From Dickeya zeae NCPPB 2538 (GTDB lineage: Bacteria; Pseudomonadota; Gammaproteobacteria; Enterobacterales; Enterobacteriaceae): 64,000 nt of DNA. The stretch lies in NCBI RefSeq assembly GCF_000406165.1, contig NZ_CM001977.1:1289498-1353497 (forward strand), read 5' to 3'. Within the stretch, counting starts at the first letter, position 1. Each line of letters begins with the position of its first letter. Shown piece after piece: positions 1-8,329 of the stretch. The notes under the pieces were generated by a model. It searched no databases. It had not been told where the DNA came from and saw only the letters and a list, made by a program, of their open reading frames with translations. The position numbers and the translations under genes are program-made.

Positions 1-105
1 TACCTCATCCTTCCAGATGCTCTGACTGGCATTTGTTATATCTCTTTTTGCTTCAACCTTGCTCCGTCACACCGTAGCATTTGGCGTATAGTAATGGATT
101 CTTTT

Positions 106-133
106 TTGACGGCTGGTGATATCCCTTCATAGT
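106..133 (+). promoter_or_regulatory. possible sigma-70 promoter for the DUF554 gene
   Basis: A TTGACG hexamer at 106-111 is followed after 16 bases by CATAGT at 128-133, about 40 bases before the start codon. The -10 match is weak, so this is a guess from spacing. The rest of bases 1-169 shows no other feature; no upstream gene end is visible. Confidence 0.3.
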
Positions 134-169
134 CCTGTGTGTCGAAGGATTCGCCTTGAGAGATAATTG

Positions 170-889
170 ATGATGATTGGTCCGGTTATCAATGGCGCGG
201 CTATTTTGATTGGTGGCGCATTGGGTGTGGCGTTACGCCGCTTTATTCCTCAACGTATGCGTGATGGGTTACCGCCCGCGTTTGCGATGGTATCGATTGC
301 TATGGGTGTGACGCTGGTAGTGAAAGTTCACCAACTCCCGGCAGTGGCGCTGGCGATTATTCTGGGGGTTGGGATTGGCGAGTTGCTGCGTCTTGAAGCT
401 GGTGTTCAGAAAGGGGCGATAATGATAGAGCGCCTGTTGAGCCGGTTTGTACCATCGCCAGAGAACAAGTTACCCCAGGATGTGTATACCCAAAATTTTA
501 CCGCCTTGATTGTCTTGTTCTGCGCCAGTGGTACCGGTGTGGTCGGTGCTATGACGGAAGGATTGACCGGCGACTATCAACTGCTCATCATTAAATCGGC
601 GCTCGATATTTTCACAGCACTGATTTTTGCGATTACGCTGGGTGTTGCGGTGATGTCGATAGCCATTCCTCAGGTGCTGGTACAGGCGCTGTTGTTTTTC
701 TCTGCCAGGCTTATCATGCCGTTTATGAACGATATCACGATGGGTGACTTCGCGGCGTGCGGTGGCATTGTGATGATGGCTGTCGGATTGCGTATTGCGC
801 AGATAAAAACCTTTGCGGTGGTTAACTTCCTGCCTGCGTTGGTGCTGATTATTCCCTTCTCCTTGTATTGGCACCGCATCTTTTCCTGA
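170..889 (+). CDS. DUF554 family inner-membrane protein (YqgA-like)
   Basis: A protein of about 239 residues made almost entirely of hydrophobic helices; I judge six to seven membrane segments from the Gly/Ala/Ile-rich stretches. The N-terminus (IGPVINGAAILIGGALG) and the LGVGIGELLRLE segment resemble E. coli YqgA and the DUF554 family, whose function is unknown. The start is ambiguous: TTG at 167 is followed by ATG at 170 and ATG at 173, and either ATG gives the family's usual N-terminus. It stands alone, with a GC hairpin after its stop and the nadA operator beyond. The family call is from recognition; no transport substrate is assigned. Confidence 0.8.
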   Translation: MMIGPVINGAAILIGGALGVALRRFIPQRMRDGLPPAFAMVSIAMGVTLVVKVHQLPAVALAIILGVGIGELLRLEAGVQKGAIMIERLLSRFVPSPENKLPQDVYTQNFTALIVLFCASGTGVVGAMTEGLTGDYQLLIIKSALDIFTALIFAITLGVAVMSIAIPQVLVQALLFFSARLIMPFMNDITMGDFAACGGIVMMAVGLRIAQIKTFAVVNFLPALVLIIPFSLYWHRIFS

Positions 890-897
890 TGGCGTCG

Positions 898-918
898 GGC
901 GGCTTTTCTGGCCGCCTT
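898..918 (+). terminator. weak hairpin after the DUF554 gene
   Basis: GGCGGC (898-903) pairs with GCCGCC (911-916) around a 7-base loop, followed only by TT. It lies 9 bases after the stop codon. The lack of a real T tract makes intrinsic termination uncertain. Confidence 0.35.
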
Positions 919-1020
919 GTGCATTAACTGCGCTATATTTTTAATAAATTAAACACATCTGGCATTTCTGAAATTTCTTAGTGAAGAAAAAGCAGACTTT
1001 ATGATGTTATTGCGATATTT

Positions 1021-1038
1021 TGTTTAGTATATAAAACA
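1021..1038 (+). promoter_or_regulatory. NadR-type operator upstream of nadA
   Basis: TGTTTA, six bases, AAAACA at 1021-1038 matches the enterobacterial NadR box (TGTTTA-N6-TAAACA) except for one base. It lies about 50 bases before nadA, the expected place for NAD-dependent repression of nadA-pnuC. A possible -35 TTGCGA is at 1010-1015, but no well-spaced -10 is clear. NadR control is known for E. coli and Salmonella nadA; here it is inferred from the box. Confidence 0.6.
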
Positions 1039-1091
1039 CGTTTCTCGTAAATGACGTCGCCTTAACGCCTGCAACTGCACGGAATCCCATG

Positions 1092-2138
1092 ATGAGCCTG
1101 TTTTTTGAACCATCCGCTATTGATTACCCTTTTCCCGCTAAACCCAGACGGCTATCCGAAGAGGAAAAGCAACAGTATCGCCACCGGATTAAACACCAAC
1201 TACAAGCACGCAATGCAGTGCTGGTGGCACACTATTACACCGACCCGGAGATTCAGGCGCTTGCCGAAGAAACCGGCGGTTGTGTTGCCGATTCACTGGA
1301 AATGGCACGGTTTGGCCGTACGCACCCCGCGACTACACTGATCGTTGCCGGTGTGCGGTTTATGGGGGAAACGGCAAAGATACTCAGCCCGGAAAAAACC
1401 GTCCTGATGCCAACGCTCGAAGCGGAGTGCTCGCTGGATTTAGGGTGCCCGGTCGAGGCATTCAGCGCTTTTTGCGATAGCCACCCCGATCGCACGGTAG
1501 TGGTGTACGCCAATACGTCGGCGGCGGTTAAAGCCCGGGCGGATTGGGTGGTGACGTCCAGTATTGCGGTGGAGCTTATCGAACATCTGGATAGTATGGG
1601 TGAGAAGATCATCTGGGCACCGGATCGCCATCTTGGGCACTATGTGCAAAAGCAAACGGGTGCGGATGTGCTGTGCTGGCAGGGCGCTTGCATTGTGCAT
1701 GATGAATTCAAAACGCAGTCGTTAAAGCGAATGAAGGCACTGTATCCGCAGGCGGCGGTGTTGGTTCATCCAGAGTCGCCCCAAAGCGTCGTTGAGATGG
1801 CGGATGCCGTAGGGTCGACCAGTCAACTGATTCAGGCGGCAAAGCGGTTGCCTCATCCAGAATTGATTGTCGCGACCGACCGCGGCATTTTCTACAAAAT
1901 GCAGCAGGCGTGCCCGGAAAAGGTATTGCTGGAGGCACCAACGGCTGGTGAAGGGGCTACCTGCCGCAGTTGCGCACATTGCCCGTGGATGGCGATGAAT
2001 GGGCTTGAGGCGATTGCTACGGCTCTGGAGCAGCCTCAGGTGTCCAACCATAGCATTGAGGTGGATGGCGCTATCCGTGAGCGTGCCTTGGTGCCACTGA
2101 ATCGAATGCTGGAGTTTGCGGCTACACTCAGGTCATAG
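1092..2138 (+). CDS. nadA: quinolinate synthase
   Basis: Condenses iminoaspartate with dihydroxyacetone phosphate to quinolinate, the second step of de novo NAD synthesis, in the cytoplasm. The 348-residue product aligns along its whole length with E. coli NadA. The three cysteines that hold the [4Fe-4S] cluster are present at positions equivalent to 113, 200 and 297 (ECSLDLGC, CWQGAC, CRSCAHC). Two ATGs (1089, 1092) are adjacent; 1092 gives the E. coli-like MS start and better spacing from GGAA at 1081. The gene follows a NadR-like box and lies 32 bases upstream of the pnuC ribosome-binding-site ATG, so the two probably share a transcript. Nothing unusual in the protein. Confidence 0.97.
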   Translation: MSLFFEPSAIDYPFPAKPRRLSEEEKQQYRHRIKHQLQARNAVLVAHYYTDPEIQALAEETGGCVADSLEMARFGRTHPATTLIVAGVRFMGETAKILSPEKTVLMPTLEAECSLDLGCPVEAFSAFCDSHPDRTVVVYANTSAAVKARADWVVTSSIAVELIEHLDSMGEKIIWAPDRHLGHYVQKQTGADVLCWQGACIVHDEFKTQSLKRMKALYPQAAVLVHPESPQSVVEMADAVGSTSQLIQAAKRLPHPELIVATDRGIFYKMQQACPEKVLLEAPTAGEGATCRSCAHCPWMAMNGLEAIATALEQPQVSNHSIEVDGAIRERALVPLNRMLEFAATLRS

Positions 2139-2170
2139 TCATTACCATTCAGGATCATTCAGGAGTAGAG

Positions 2171-2895
2171 ATGGATTTTTTAGTACCAGCAATATTCTGG
2201 TTCACATCCCGTTAGGGGCTAACGGTTATGACCTGTCATGGGTTGAAGCGTTGGGGACGTTATCCGGTCTGGTATGTATCTGGCTGGCGAGTCTGGAAAA
2301 GACCAGCAATTATTTGTTTGGGTTGGTCAATGTGTCGCTGTTTGCATTGATCTTCTTTCAGATTCAGCTATACGCCAGCCTGTTGTTGCAGATTTTCTTT
2401 CTCGCCGCCAATGTCTATGGCTGGTATGCCTGGAGCAGAACGACCGAGGACAAGGGTGCGGCGTTGCAGGTTCGTTGGTTATCGCGTCGACAGGCTCTCT
2501 GGTGGAGCGTTGCGTGTGTGGTTGCGATTGTACTGATGTCTCGGTATATCGACCCATTCTTCTTCCTGCTGAGCCGCATTGCGGTGGCGGCAATGCAGGG
2601 CGTGGGTATGGATGTGTCGATGCCGACGTTGCAGCCGGACGCGTTTCCTTTCTGGGACTCTGCCATGACGGTATTGTCAGTGGCGGCTATGCTGTTGATG
2701 ACCCGTAAGTATGTTGAGAACTGGCTGCTGTGGGTCGTCATCGATATTATCAGCGTGGTGATTTTCGCTTATCAGGGTGTGTATGCCATGTCGTTGCAGT
2801 ATATGGTGCTGACGCTGATTGCGCTGAACGGCACCTGGCTATGGATAAAAGGTGCCCGTGATAATCACTCGCAGCCGCTTGCCCGCGCGTTATAG
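2171..2895 (+). CDS. pnuC: nicotinamide riboside transporter PnuC, apparent frameshift at the start
   Basis: Inner-membrane facilitator for nicotinamide riboside uptake, feeding NAD salvage. From NILVHIPLGANGYDLSW onward it matches E. coli PnuC closely (about 240 residues, seven membrane helices). A good ribosome-binding site (AGGAG, 2161-2165) precedes ATG GAT at 2171, which should give MDFF-S, but the T tract 2176-2181 has six T where seven are needed. Translation from this ATG therefore stops after about 14 codons, and the body of the gene is in the -1 frame. The long frame has no ATG, GTG or TTG near this point and only opens at 2116 inside nadA. The bases GAT TTT TTA form a T-TTT-TTA slippery heptamer. 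Possible explanations are a sequencing error, a real mutation, or slippage; the gene identity itself is secure. Confidence 0.85.
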
Positions 2896-2904
2896 CTGAC
2901 ATCA

Positions 2905-2930
2905 GACATGCGAGCATCCGCTTGCATGTC
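2905..2930 (+). terminator. hairpin after pnuC, possible terminator
   Basis: GACATGCGAGC (2905-2915) pairs with GCTTGCATGTC (2920-2930) including one G-T wobble, 10 bases after the pnuC stop. There is no T tract after it, so it may only mark the transcript end or be a stabilising stem. I see no recognisable TyrR box in 2931-3055. Confidence 0.4.
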
Positions 2931-3055
2931 CTGCCCGGTTCTGTGTCTGAAGTCGGTGGTTGACCTGCACTCAGTATTTTTCTCACGCACAGTGAATAGT
3001 GGTCGTTACCGTGGTTGAATACCGGTGAGTATTATTTGCACCAGGTGTGAGCTGC

Positions 3056-3084
3056 TTGACTTCTATTCGCCAGCCTGCAATATG
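3056..3084 (+). promoter_or_regulatory. possible aroG promoter
   Basis: TTGACT at 3056-3061, a 17-base spacer and AATATG at 3079-3084 lie about 85 bases before the aroG start. The -35 is good and the -10 is poor. E. coli aroG is repressed by TyrR, but no TyrR box was recognised here. Confidence 0.4.
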
Positions 3085-3167
3085 AATGGCGACGTTATTA
3101 TTTTTTTCGTTTTTACTCCGGGTCGACAGGGGATGATCGTCTGTTGCTATGGAGACATGGACCCATT

Positions 3168-4220
3168 ATGAATTACCAGAATGATGATTTGAGAATTAAA
3201 GAAATTAAAGAACTACTTCCCCCCGTTGCACTGTTGGAGAAATTTCCAGCCACTGAGCGTGCAGCACAGACTGTATTTAATGCCCGCAATGCTATTCATA
3301 AAATCCTGAAAGGCAATGATGATCGCCTGCTGGTGGTGATTGGGCCTTGTTCCATCCATGATCCGAAAGCGGCTAAAGAGTACGCGGCGCGTTTGCTGAA
3401 ACTGCGTGAAGAATTGCATGGCGATTTAGAAGTCGTGATGCGCGTCTATTTTGAAAAGCCGCGTACGACGGTGGGCTGGAAGGGGCTGATTAACGATCCA
3501 CACATGGATAACAGCTTCCAGATCAACGATGGCCTGCGCATCGCCCGTCAGTTACTGTTGGATATCAACGATACCGGTTTACCGGCTGCGGGTGAGTTTC
3601 TGGACATGATCACGCCGCAGTATGTGGCTGATTTGATGAGCTGGGGGGCTATCGGTGCCCGGACGACGGAATCCCAGGTGCACCGTGAGCTGGCATCCGG
3701 TTTGTCCTGCCCGGTGGGCTTTAAGAATGGTACTGATGGCACCATCAAGGTGGCGATTGATGCCATTAATGCCGCTCGTGCGCCGCACTGCTTCCTGTCG
3801 GTAACCAAGTGGGGCCATTCGGCGATCGTCAATACCAGCGGTAACCACGACTGCCATATCATTCTTCGCGGCGGTAAAGCGCCTAACTACAGCGAAGAGC
3901 ATGTGCAGGCGGTGAAAGTGGGTCTGGAAAAAGCGGGCCTGCCAGCACAGGTGATGATCGATTTCAGCCACGCTAACAGCTGCAAGCAGTTCAAAAAGCA
4001 GATGGACGTGTGCGAAGACGTATGCCGTCAGGTAGCGGGTGGCGAGAAAGCGATCATGGGCGTTATGGTGGAAAGCCATCTGGTGGAAGGTAACCAGAGC
4101 CTTGAAAGCGGCGAACCGCTGGTTTATGGCAAGAGTGTTACCGATGCCTGCATCGGCTGGGATGATACCGATAGCCTGCTGCGCCAGTTGGCGGCGGCGG
4201 TACGTCAGCGTCGCGGCTGA
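3168..4220 (+). CDS. aroG: 3-deoxy-7-phosphoheptulonate synthase, Phe-sensitive type
   Basis: Condenses phosphoenolpyruvate and erythrose 4-phosphate to DAHP, the entry step of the shikimate pathway. The 350-residue protein is nearly identical to E. coli AroG over its length: the start MNYQNDDLRIKEIKELLPP, the GPCSIHD metal-site motif with Cys61, the KPRTTVGWKG substrate motif and the C-terminal ACIGW. The open frame extends upstream to 3144, but ATG 3168 gives the conserved N-terminus. AroG rather than AroF or AroH is chosen from the N-terminal sequence and the E. coli neighbour order nadA-pnuC-aroG-gpmA; zitB and ybgS, present between pnuC and aroG in E. coli, are missing. It ends in a bidirectional terminator shared with gpmA. 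Confidence 0.97.
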   Translation: MNYQNDDLRIKEIKELLPPVALLEKFPATERAAQTVFNARNAIHKILKGNDDRLLVVIGPCSIHDPKAAKEYAARLLKLREELHGDLEVVMRVYFEKPRTTVGWKGLINDPHMDNSFQINDGLRIARQLLLDINDTGLPAAGEFLDMITPQYVADLMSWGAIGARTTESQVHRELASGLSCPVGFKNGTDGTIKVAIDAINAARAPHCFLSVTKWGHSAIVNTSGNHDCHIILRGGKAPNYSEEHVQAVKVGLEKAGLPAQVMIDFSHANSCKQFKKQMDVCEDVCRQVAGGEKAIMGVMVESHLVEGNQSLESGEPLVYGKSVTDACIGWDDTDSLLRQLAAAVRQRRG

Positions 4221-4240
4221 CAGCTTTTGTCCTGGCTATA

Positions 4241-4268
4241 AAAAAACCCGGTTTTAACCGGGTTTTTT
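4241..4268 (+). terminator. bidirectional intrinsic terminator between aroG and gpmA
   Basis: CCCGGTT (4247-4253) pairs with AACCGGG (4256-4262), flanked by six A (4241-4246) and six T (4263-4268). The symmetry lets it stop aroG on the plus strand and gpmA on the minus strand. Confidence 0.9.
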
Positions 4269-4295
4269 CTTTTTACATCAAGCGTATCAAACGAA

Positions 4296-5048
4296 TTACT
4301 TCGCTTTACCCTGATTAGCGACGGCGGCTGCTTTCGCAGCGATTTCGTCGGCGTTGCCCAGGTAGTAGCGTTTGATCGGCTTGAAGTTTTCGTCGAATTC
4401 GTAAACCAGCGGTACGGCAGTCGGGATATTCAGCTCCAGAATTTCTTCTTCGCTCATGTTATCCAGATATTTCACCAGCGCACGCAGAGAGTTACCGTGT
4501 GCAGCGATGATCACGCGCTCGCCTTTTTTGATACGCGGCAGAATGTTTTCATTCCAGTACGGTACTACGCGTTCGATGGTCAGCGCCAGGCTTTCGGTCA
4601 GCGGCAGCTCTTTGTCGCTCAGTGACGCGTAACGCGGGTCGTGGCCCGGGAAACGTTCGTCGTCACGGGTCAGTTCTGGCGGGGTGACCGCGAAGCCGCG
4701 ACGCCACAGTTTCACCTGGTCGTCACCGTATTTCTCAGCGGTTTCCGCTTTGTTCAGGCCCTGCAACGCACCGTAGTGACGTTCGTTCAGTTTCCAGCAT
4801 TTTTCTACTGGCAGCCATGCCTGGTCCAACTCGTCCAGCACGTTCCACAGGGTGTGAATGGCACGTTTCAGCACAGAGGTGTAGGCAAAATCAAAGCTGA
4901 AACCTTCTTCTTTCAGCAGTTTACCTGCTTGTTTGGCTTCATTGACGCCTTTCTCGGACAGATCAACATCCATCCAGCCGGTGAAGCGGTTTTCGTTGTT
5001 CCACTGGCTCTCACCATGTCGCACCAGTACCAGCTTAGTTACAGCCAT
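4296..5048 (-). CDS. gpmA: 2,3-bisphosphoglycerate-dependent phosphoglycerate mutase
   Basis: Interconverts 3- and 2-phosphoglycerate in glycolysis and gluconeogenesis. The 250-residue length and sequence match E. coli GpmA almost throughout. The phosphohistidine motif LVRHGESQWN places His11 in the active site; the second active-site His is in AAHGNSLRALVKYLDN, and RHYGALQGLNKAE carries the catalytic Glu. An AAGGAG ribosome-binding site sits just before the ATG and a clear promoter lies upstream. It converges on aroG. In E. coli the next gene is galM; here the metal-efflux operon intervenes. Confidence 0.98.
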   Translation of the reverse strand: MAVTKLVLVRHGESQWNNENRFTGWMDVDLSEKGVNEAKQAGKLLKEEGFSFDFAYTSVLKRAIHTLWNVLDELDQAWLPVEKCWKLNERHYGALQGLNKAETAEKYGDDQVKLWRRGFAVTPPELTRDDERFPGHDPRYASLSDKELPLTESLALTIERVVPYWNENILPRIKKGERVIIAAHGNSLRALVKYLDNMSEEEILELNIPTAVPLVYEFDENFKPIKRYYLGNADEIAAKAAAVANQGKAK

Positions 5049-5093
5049 AGCTTAACTCCTTCATATACTAAGATTTCTATGATAACTGCGCTC

Positions 5094-5123
5094 ATTATAG
5101 GGCCGGAGAGCGGTTATCGGCAA
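5094..5123 (-). promoter_or_regulatory. gpmA promoter
   Basis: Read on the minus strand, TTGCCG (5123-5118), an 18-base spacer and a consensus TATAAT (5099-5094) lie about 45 bases before the gpmA start. The bases 5081-5099 also resemble a Fur box at both ends (GATAA and TCATTAT, 12 of 19 positions); E. coli gpmA is reported to be Fur-controlled, but the match here is partial. Confidence 0.6.
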
Positions 5124-5200
5124 TCGCTAGTCACCCAGCCGCCTGATTTATATGCCGCCACAATGGCGATAAAACAAGCGGCTTTATCGTTTCAGCTTGT

Positions 5201-8200
5201 CTATTTCTCCACCCTATTGCGGTGGAGCAACAAAAACAGCGCCGGAATCACCAGCATCGACAGCAGCGGTGCGCTGACCATGCCGCCTATCATGGGCGCG
5301 GCAATGCGTTGCATGATTTCCGAACCGGTGCCGCCGCCCCACATGATGGGCAACAGCCCGGCCATGATGGTGGCAACCGTCATCATTTTCGGACGTACAC
5401 GCAATACCGCGCCTTCACGGATAGCGGCCATCAACTGCGCGTCACTCAGCGTTTGTCCCGGCAGGCGGTGTTTTTCCACCGCGTGGTTCAGGTACAACAG
5501 CATGATCACCCCGAACTCCGCCGCTACCCCTGCCAGCGCAATAAATCCTACCGCACCGGCGACAGATAAATTATAGCCGAGCAGATACAACAGCCAGACA
5601 CCGCCGATCAGCGCAAAGGGTAGTGTACCCATAATCAGCAACGCGTCTTTGATCTGGCCGAAAGTCACGAACAACAGGATAAAAATAATCAGCAGGGTGA
5701 AGGGGATCACCAGCTTCATGGTTTCCGTCGCGCGCTCCAGATACTCGAATTGACCAGACCAACTGAGCGAGATGCCCTGCGGTAATGAGACCTGCTGCGC
5801 CACCTGGCGCTGCATCTCTTCCACGGCAGATTTCAGGTCACGTCCGCGCAGGTCGACATAAATCCAGTCGGACAATCGGCCGTTTTCGCTTTTTAACATC
5901 GGCGGTCCTTCGCTGACACGGATATCAGCCAGTTCGGAGAGAACCAATCGAGCGCCGCTTTGCGTCACCACCGGCAGATTTTTTACCGCCTCGAGTGAGT
6001 CACGGATTTCTCGTGGGTAACGCACGTTGATGGGGTAACGCTGGCGGCCTTCCAGTGTTTCGCCGATATTTTCCCCGCCGATCAGTGTCGCGACCATCGA
6101 CTGTAATTCCTGTACCGATACGCCGTAGCGGGCAGCCCGCCGTCGGTCGATATCAATGTCGATGTAGCGCCCGCCCGCCACGCGTTCTGCCAGCGCCGAT
6201 GTCACGCCGGGCACGCCTTTTACCACGCGCTCTATCTGTGCAGCGACTTGCTCTATCGCATGCAAGTTGTCTCCGTTGACCTTGATGCCGACCGGGCTTT
6301 TTATGCCCGTCGCCAGCATGTCGAGCCGGTTGCGAATGGGCGGTACCCACACATTCGCAATGCCGGGAAGGCTGACGGTGCGATCCAGCTCGGCGACCAG
6401 TTTGTCCATGGTCATACCGGGCCGCCACTGCTCTCGCGGTTTCAAACGGATGGTGGTTTCCAGCATGGTCAGCGGTGCCGGGTCGGTGGCGCTGTCAGCA
6501 CGACCGGCCTTGCCGAACACGCTATCTACCTCCGGTATGGTTTTAATCAGCCTATCGGTTTGTTGCAGTAACCGGGCTGCTTCGCGTGGTGAAATGCCGG
6601 GTAGGGTGGAGGGCATATACAGCAGGTCACCTTCGTCCAGCGGCGGCATAAATTCACTGCCGAGACGAGAAAGCGGGTACAGCGTCAGTACCAGCAGTGC
6701 CAGCGAAACCGCCAGTGTGGTTTTGGGAAAACGCAGTACCTGCTGCAACACCGGTTGATACAACGCTATCAGCCAGCGATTGAGAGGATTAGCCTGTTCG
6801 TCAGGGATACGACCGCGAACGAAATAGCCCATCAGTACCGGTACCAGTGTGATACCAAGACCGGCAGACACCGCCATTGCATACGTTTTGGTGAACGCCA
6901 GCGGCGAAAACAGGCGGCCTTCCTGCGCTTCTAGTGAAAACACCGGGATAAACGACAAGGTGATGATTAACAGGCTGCAAAATAGCGCAGGCCCAACCTC
7001 TGTTGCGGCTTGTGTTGCGAGTTGCCACCAGGTGGCGCTATCCGGCTCCGTGTCCGGGTGCTGATGTCGCCACTGTTCGACCACCTTGTGCATATTCTCG
7101 ATCATCACAATCGCGGCATCGACCATGGCACCGATGGCGATAGCTATCCCACCCAACGACATGATGTTGGCGTTGATCCCCTGGTAGCGCATGATGATGA
7201 ACGCCCCCAGAATCCCCAACGGCAGGCTGATGATTGCCACCAGCGAAGACCGAAAGTGAAACAGGAACAACGAACACACCAGCGCGACCACCACAAACTC
7301 TTCCAGCAGTTTATGGCTGAGGGTGGTGATAGCACGTTCGATCAGCGGCGAACGATCATACGTGGTGACGATTTCGACGCCAGCGGGCAGGCTTTGACGA
7401 ATCTGTTGTAAGCGGGCATGAACGGCACGCAGCGTTTCCAGTGCGTTTTTACCGGAGCGCATCACAATCACACCGCCCGCGACTTCGCCTTCGCCATTAA
7501 GCTCGGCAATGCCACGGCGCATTTCCGGGCCATGTCGTAAGGTGGCGACATCCTGCAAGAGGATTGGAATGCCGTCTCGTCGACCTACCGGCACGTTGAG
7601 AAAGTCTTCCGTTTTTAGCAGGTATCCGGACGTTCTGACCATGTACTCGGCTTCGCCCAGCTCGATAACGGACCCTCCGCTTTCCTGATTCGCTGCCCGC
7701 AGCGCATCGATCACCTGCTGGTGCGTGACGTTAAGGGCGCGCAGTCGTTCCGGGTTCAGTACCACCTGATACTGACGAACCATACCGCCGATGCTGGCGA
7801 CTTCCGCCACATTGGGCACGGTTTTCAGCTCATATTTCAGCAGCCAGTCCTGAATAGCGCGCAAATCAGCCAGACTGTGTTGGCCGCTGCGATCAACCAG
7901 CGCGTATTCGTAGATCCAACCGACCCCGGTGGCGTCTGGCCCCAGCGAGGCTTTCGCCTCGGCGGGCAGGGTAGATTGCACCTGACTCAGGTATTCCAGT
8001 ACGCGGGAGCGCGCCCAGTAAGGGTCGGTGCCATCCTCGAACAAGACGTAGACATACGCGTCACCGAACATGGAAAAGCCGCGCACGGTTTTCGCACCGG
8101 GTACCGACAGCATAGTGGTCGTTAGCGGATAGGTGACCTGATTTTCCACCACCTGTGGTGCTTTACCGGGATAACTAACCCGGATAATCACCTGTACGTC

Positions 8201-8329
8201 GGAGAGGTCAGGCAGGGCATCCAACGGTGTTTTCTGCAGTGAAATGACTCCCCACGCCGCCATCATCAGGGTGGCGATCAGCACCAGAAAGCGGTTTTTT
8301 ATCGACCAGCGAATCACTGACGCGATCAT
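5201..8329 (-). CDS. cusA: heavy-metal RND efflux pump, CusA-type
   Basis: Proton-driven inner-membrane pump of a tripartite Cu(I)/Ag(I) export complex. The 1042 residues have the RND layout: helix 1 near residues 12-30, a periplasmic loop, helices 2-7 around 335-535, a second large loop and helices 8-12. Motifs typical of CusA/SilA are intact: DALPDLSDVQVI near the N-terminus, PGAKTVRGFSMFGD, the proton-relay segment GAMVDAAIVMIEN, and Met-containing EGDLLYMPSTLPG and WRPGMTMD in the metal-path region. The start overlaps the cusB stop as ATGA. It is the last gene of the operon; a 7-bp stem at about 5166-5188 follows it without a T tract. Copper/silver rather than zinc/cobalt is inferred from similarity to E. 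coli CusA and from the CusF genes. Confidence 0.92.
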   Translation of the reverse strand: MIASVIRWSIKNRFLVLIATLMMAAWGVISLQKTPLDALPDLSDVQVIIRVSYPGKAPQVVENQVTYPLTTTMLSVPGAKTVRGFSMFGDAYVYVLFEDGTDPYWARSRVLEYLSQVQSTLPAEAKASLGPDATGVGWIYEYALVDRSGQHSLADLRAIQDWLLKYELKTVPNVAEVASIGGMVRQYQVVLNPERLRALNVTHQQVIDALRAANQESGGSVIELGEAEYMVRTSGYLLKTEDFLNVPVGRRDGIPILLQDVATLRHGPEMRRGIAELNGEGEVAGGVIVMRSGKNALETLRAVHARLQQIRQSLPAGVEIVTTYDRSPLIERAITTLSHKLLEEFVVVALVCSLFLFHFRSSLVAIISLPLGILGAFIIMRYQGINANIMSLGGIAIAIGAMVDAAIVMIENMHKVVEQWRHQHPDTEPDSATWWQLATQAATEVGPALFCSLLIITLSFIPVFSLEAQEGRLFSPLAFTKTYAMAVSAGLGITLVPVLMGYFVRGRIPDEQANPLNRWLIALYQPVLQQVLRFPKTTLAVSLALLVLTLYPLSRLGSEFMPPLDEGDLLYMPSTLPGISPREAARLLQQTDRLIKTIPEVDSVFGKAGRADSATDPAPLTMLETTIRLKPREQWRPGMTMDKLVAELDRTVSLPGIANVWVPPIRNRLDMLATGIKSPVGIKVNGDNLHAIEQVAAQIERVVKGVPGVTSALAERVAGGRYIDIDIDRRRAARYGVSVQELQSMVATLIGGENIGETLEGRQRYPINVRYPREIRDSLEAVKNLPVVTQSGARLVLSELADIRVSEGPPMLKSENGRLSDWIYVDLRGRDLKSAVEEMQRQVAQQVSLPQGISLSWSGQFEYLERATETMKLVIPFTLLIIFILLFVTFGQIKDALLIMGTLPFALIGGVWLLYLLGYNLSVAGAVGFIALAGVAAEFGVIMLLYLNHAVEKHRLPGQTLSDAQLMAAIREGAVLRVRPKMMTVATIMAGLLPIMWGGGTGSEIMQRIAAPMIGGMVSAPLLSMLVIPALFLLLHRNRVEK

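Noticed and set aside
4641..5576. 311-codon plus-strand open frame opposite gpmA and cusA
   Set aside because: It is fully antisense to two strongly conserved genes, has no ribosome-binding site, and its sequence is low-complexity reading of the opposite strand.
6055..8125. Several plus-strand frames of 70-160 codons opposite cusA
   Set aside because: Antisense shadows of a long GC-rich gene with no family features or start signals.
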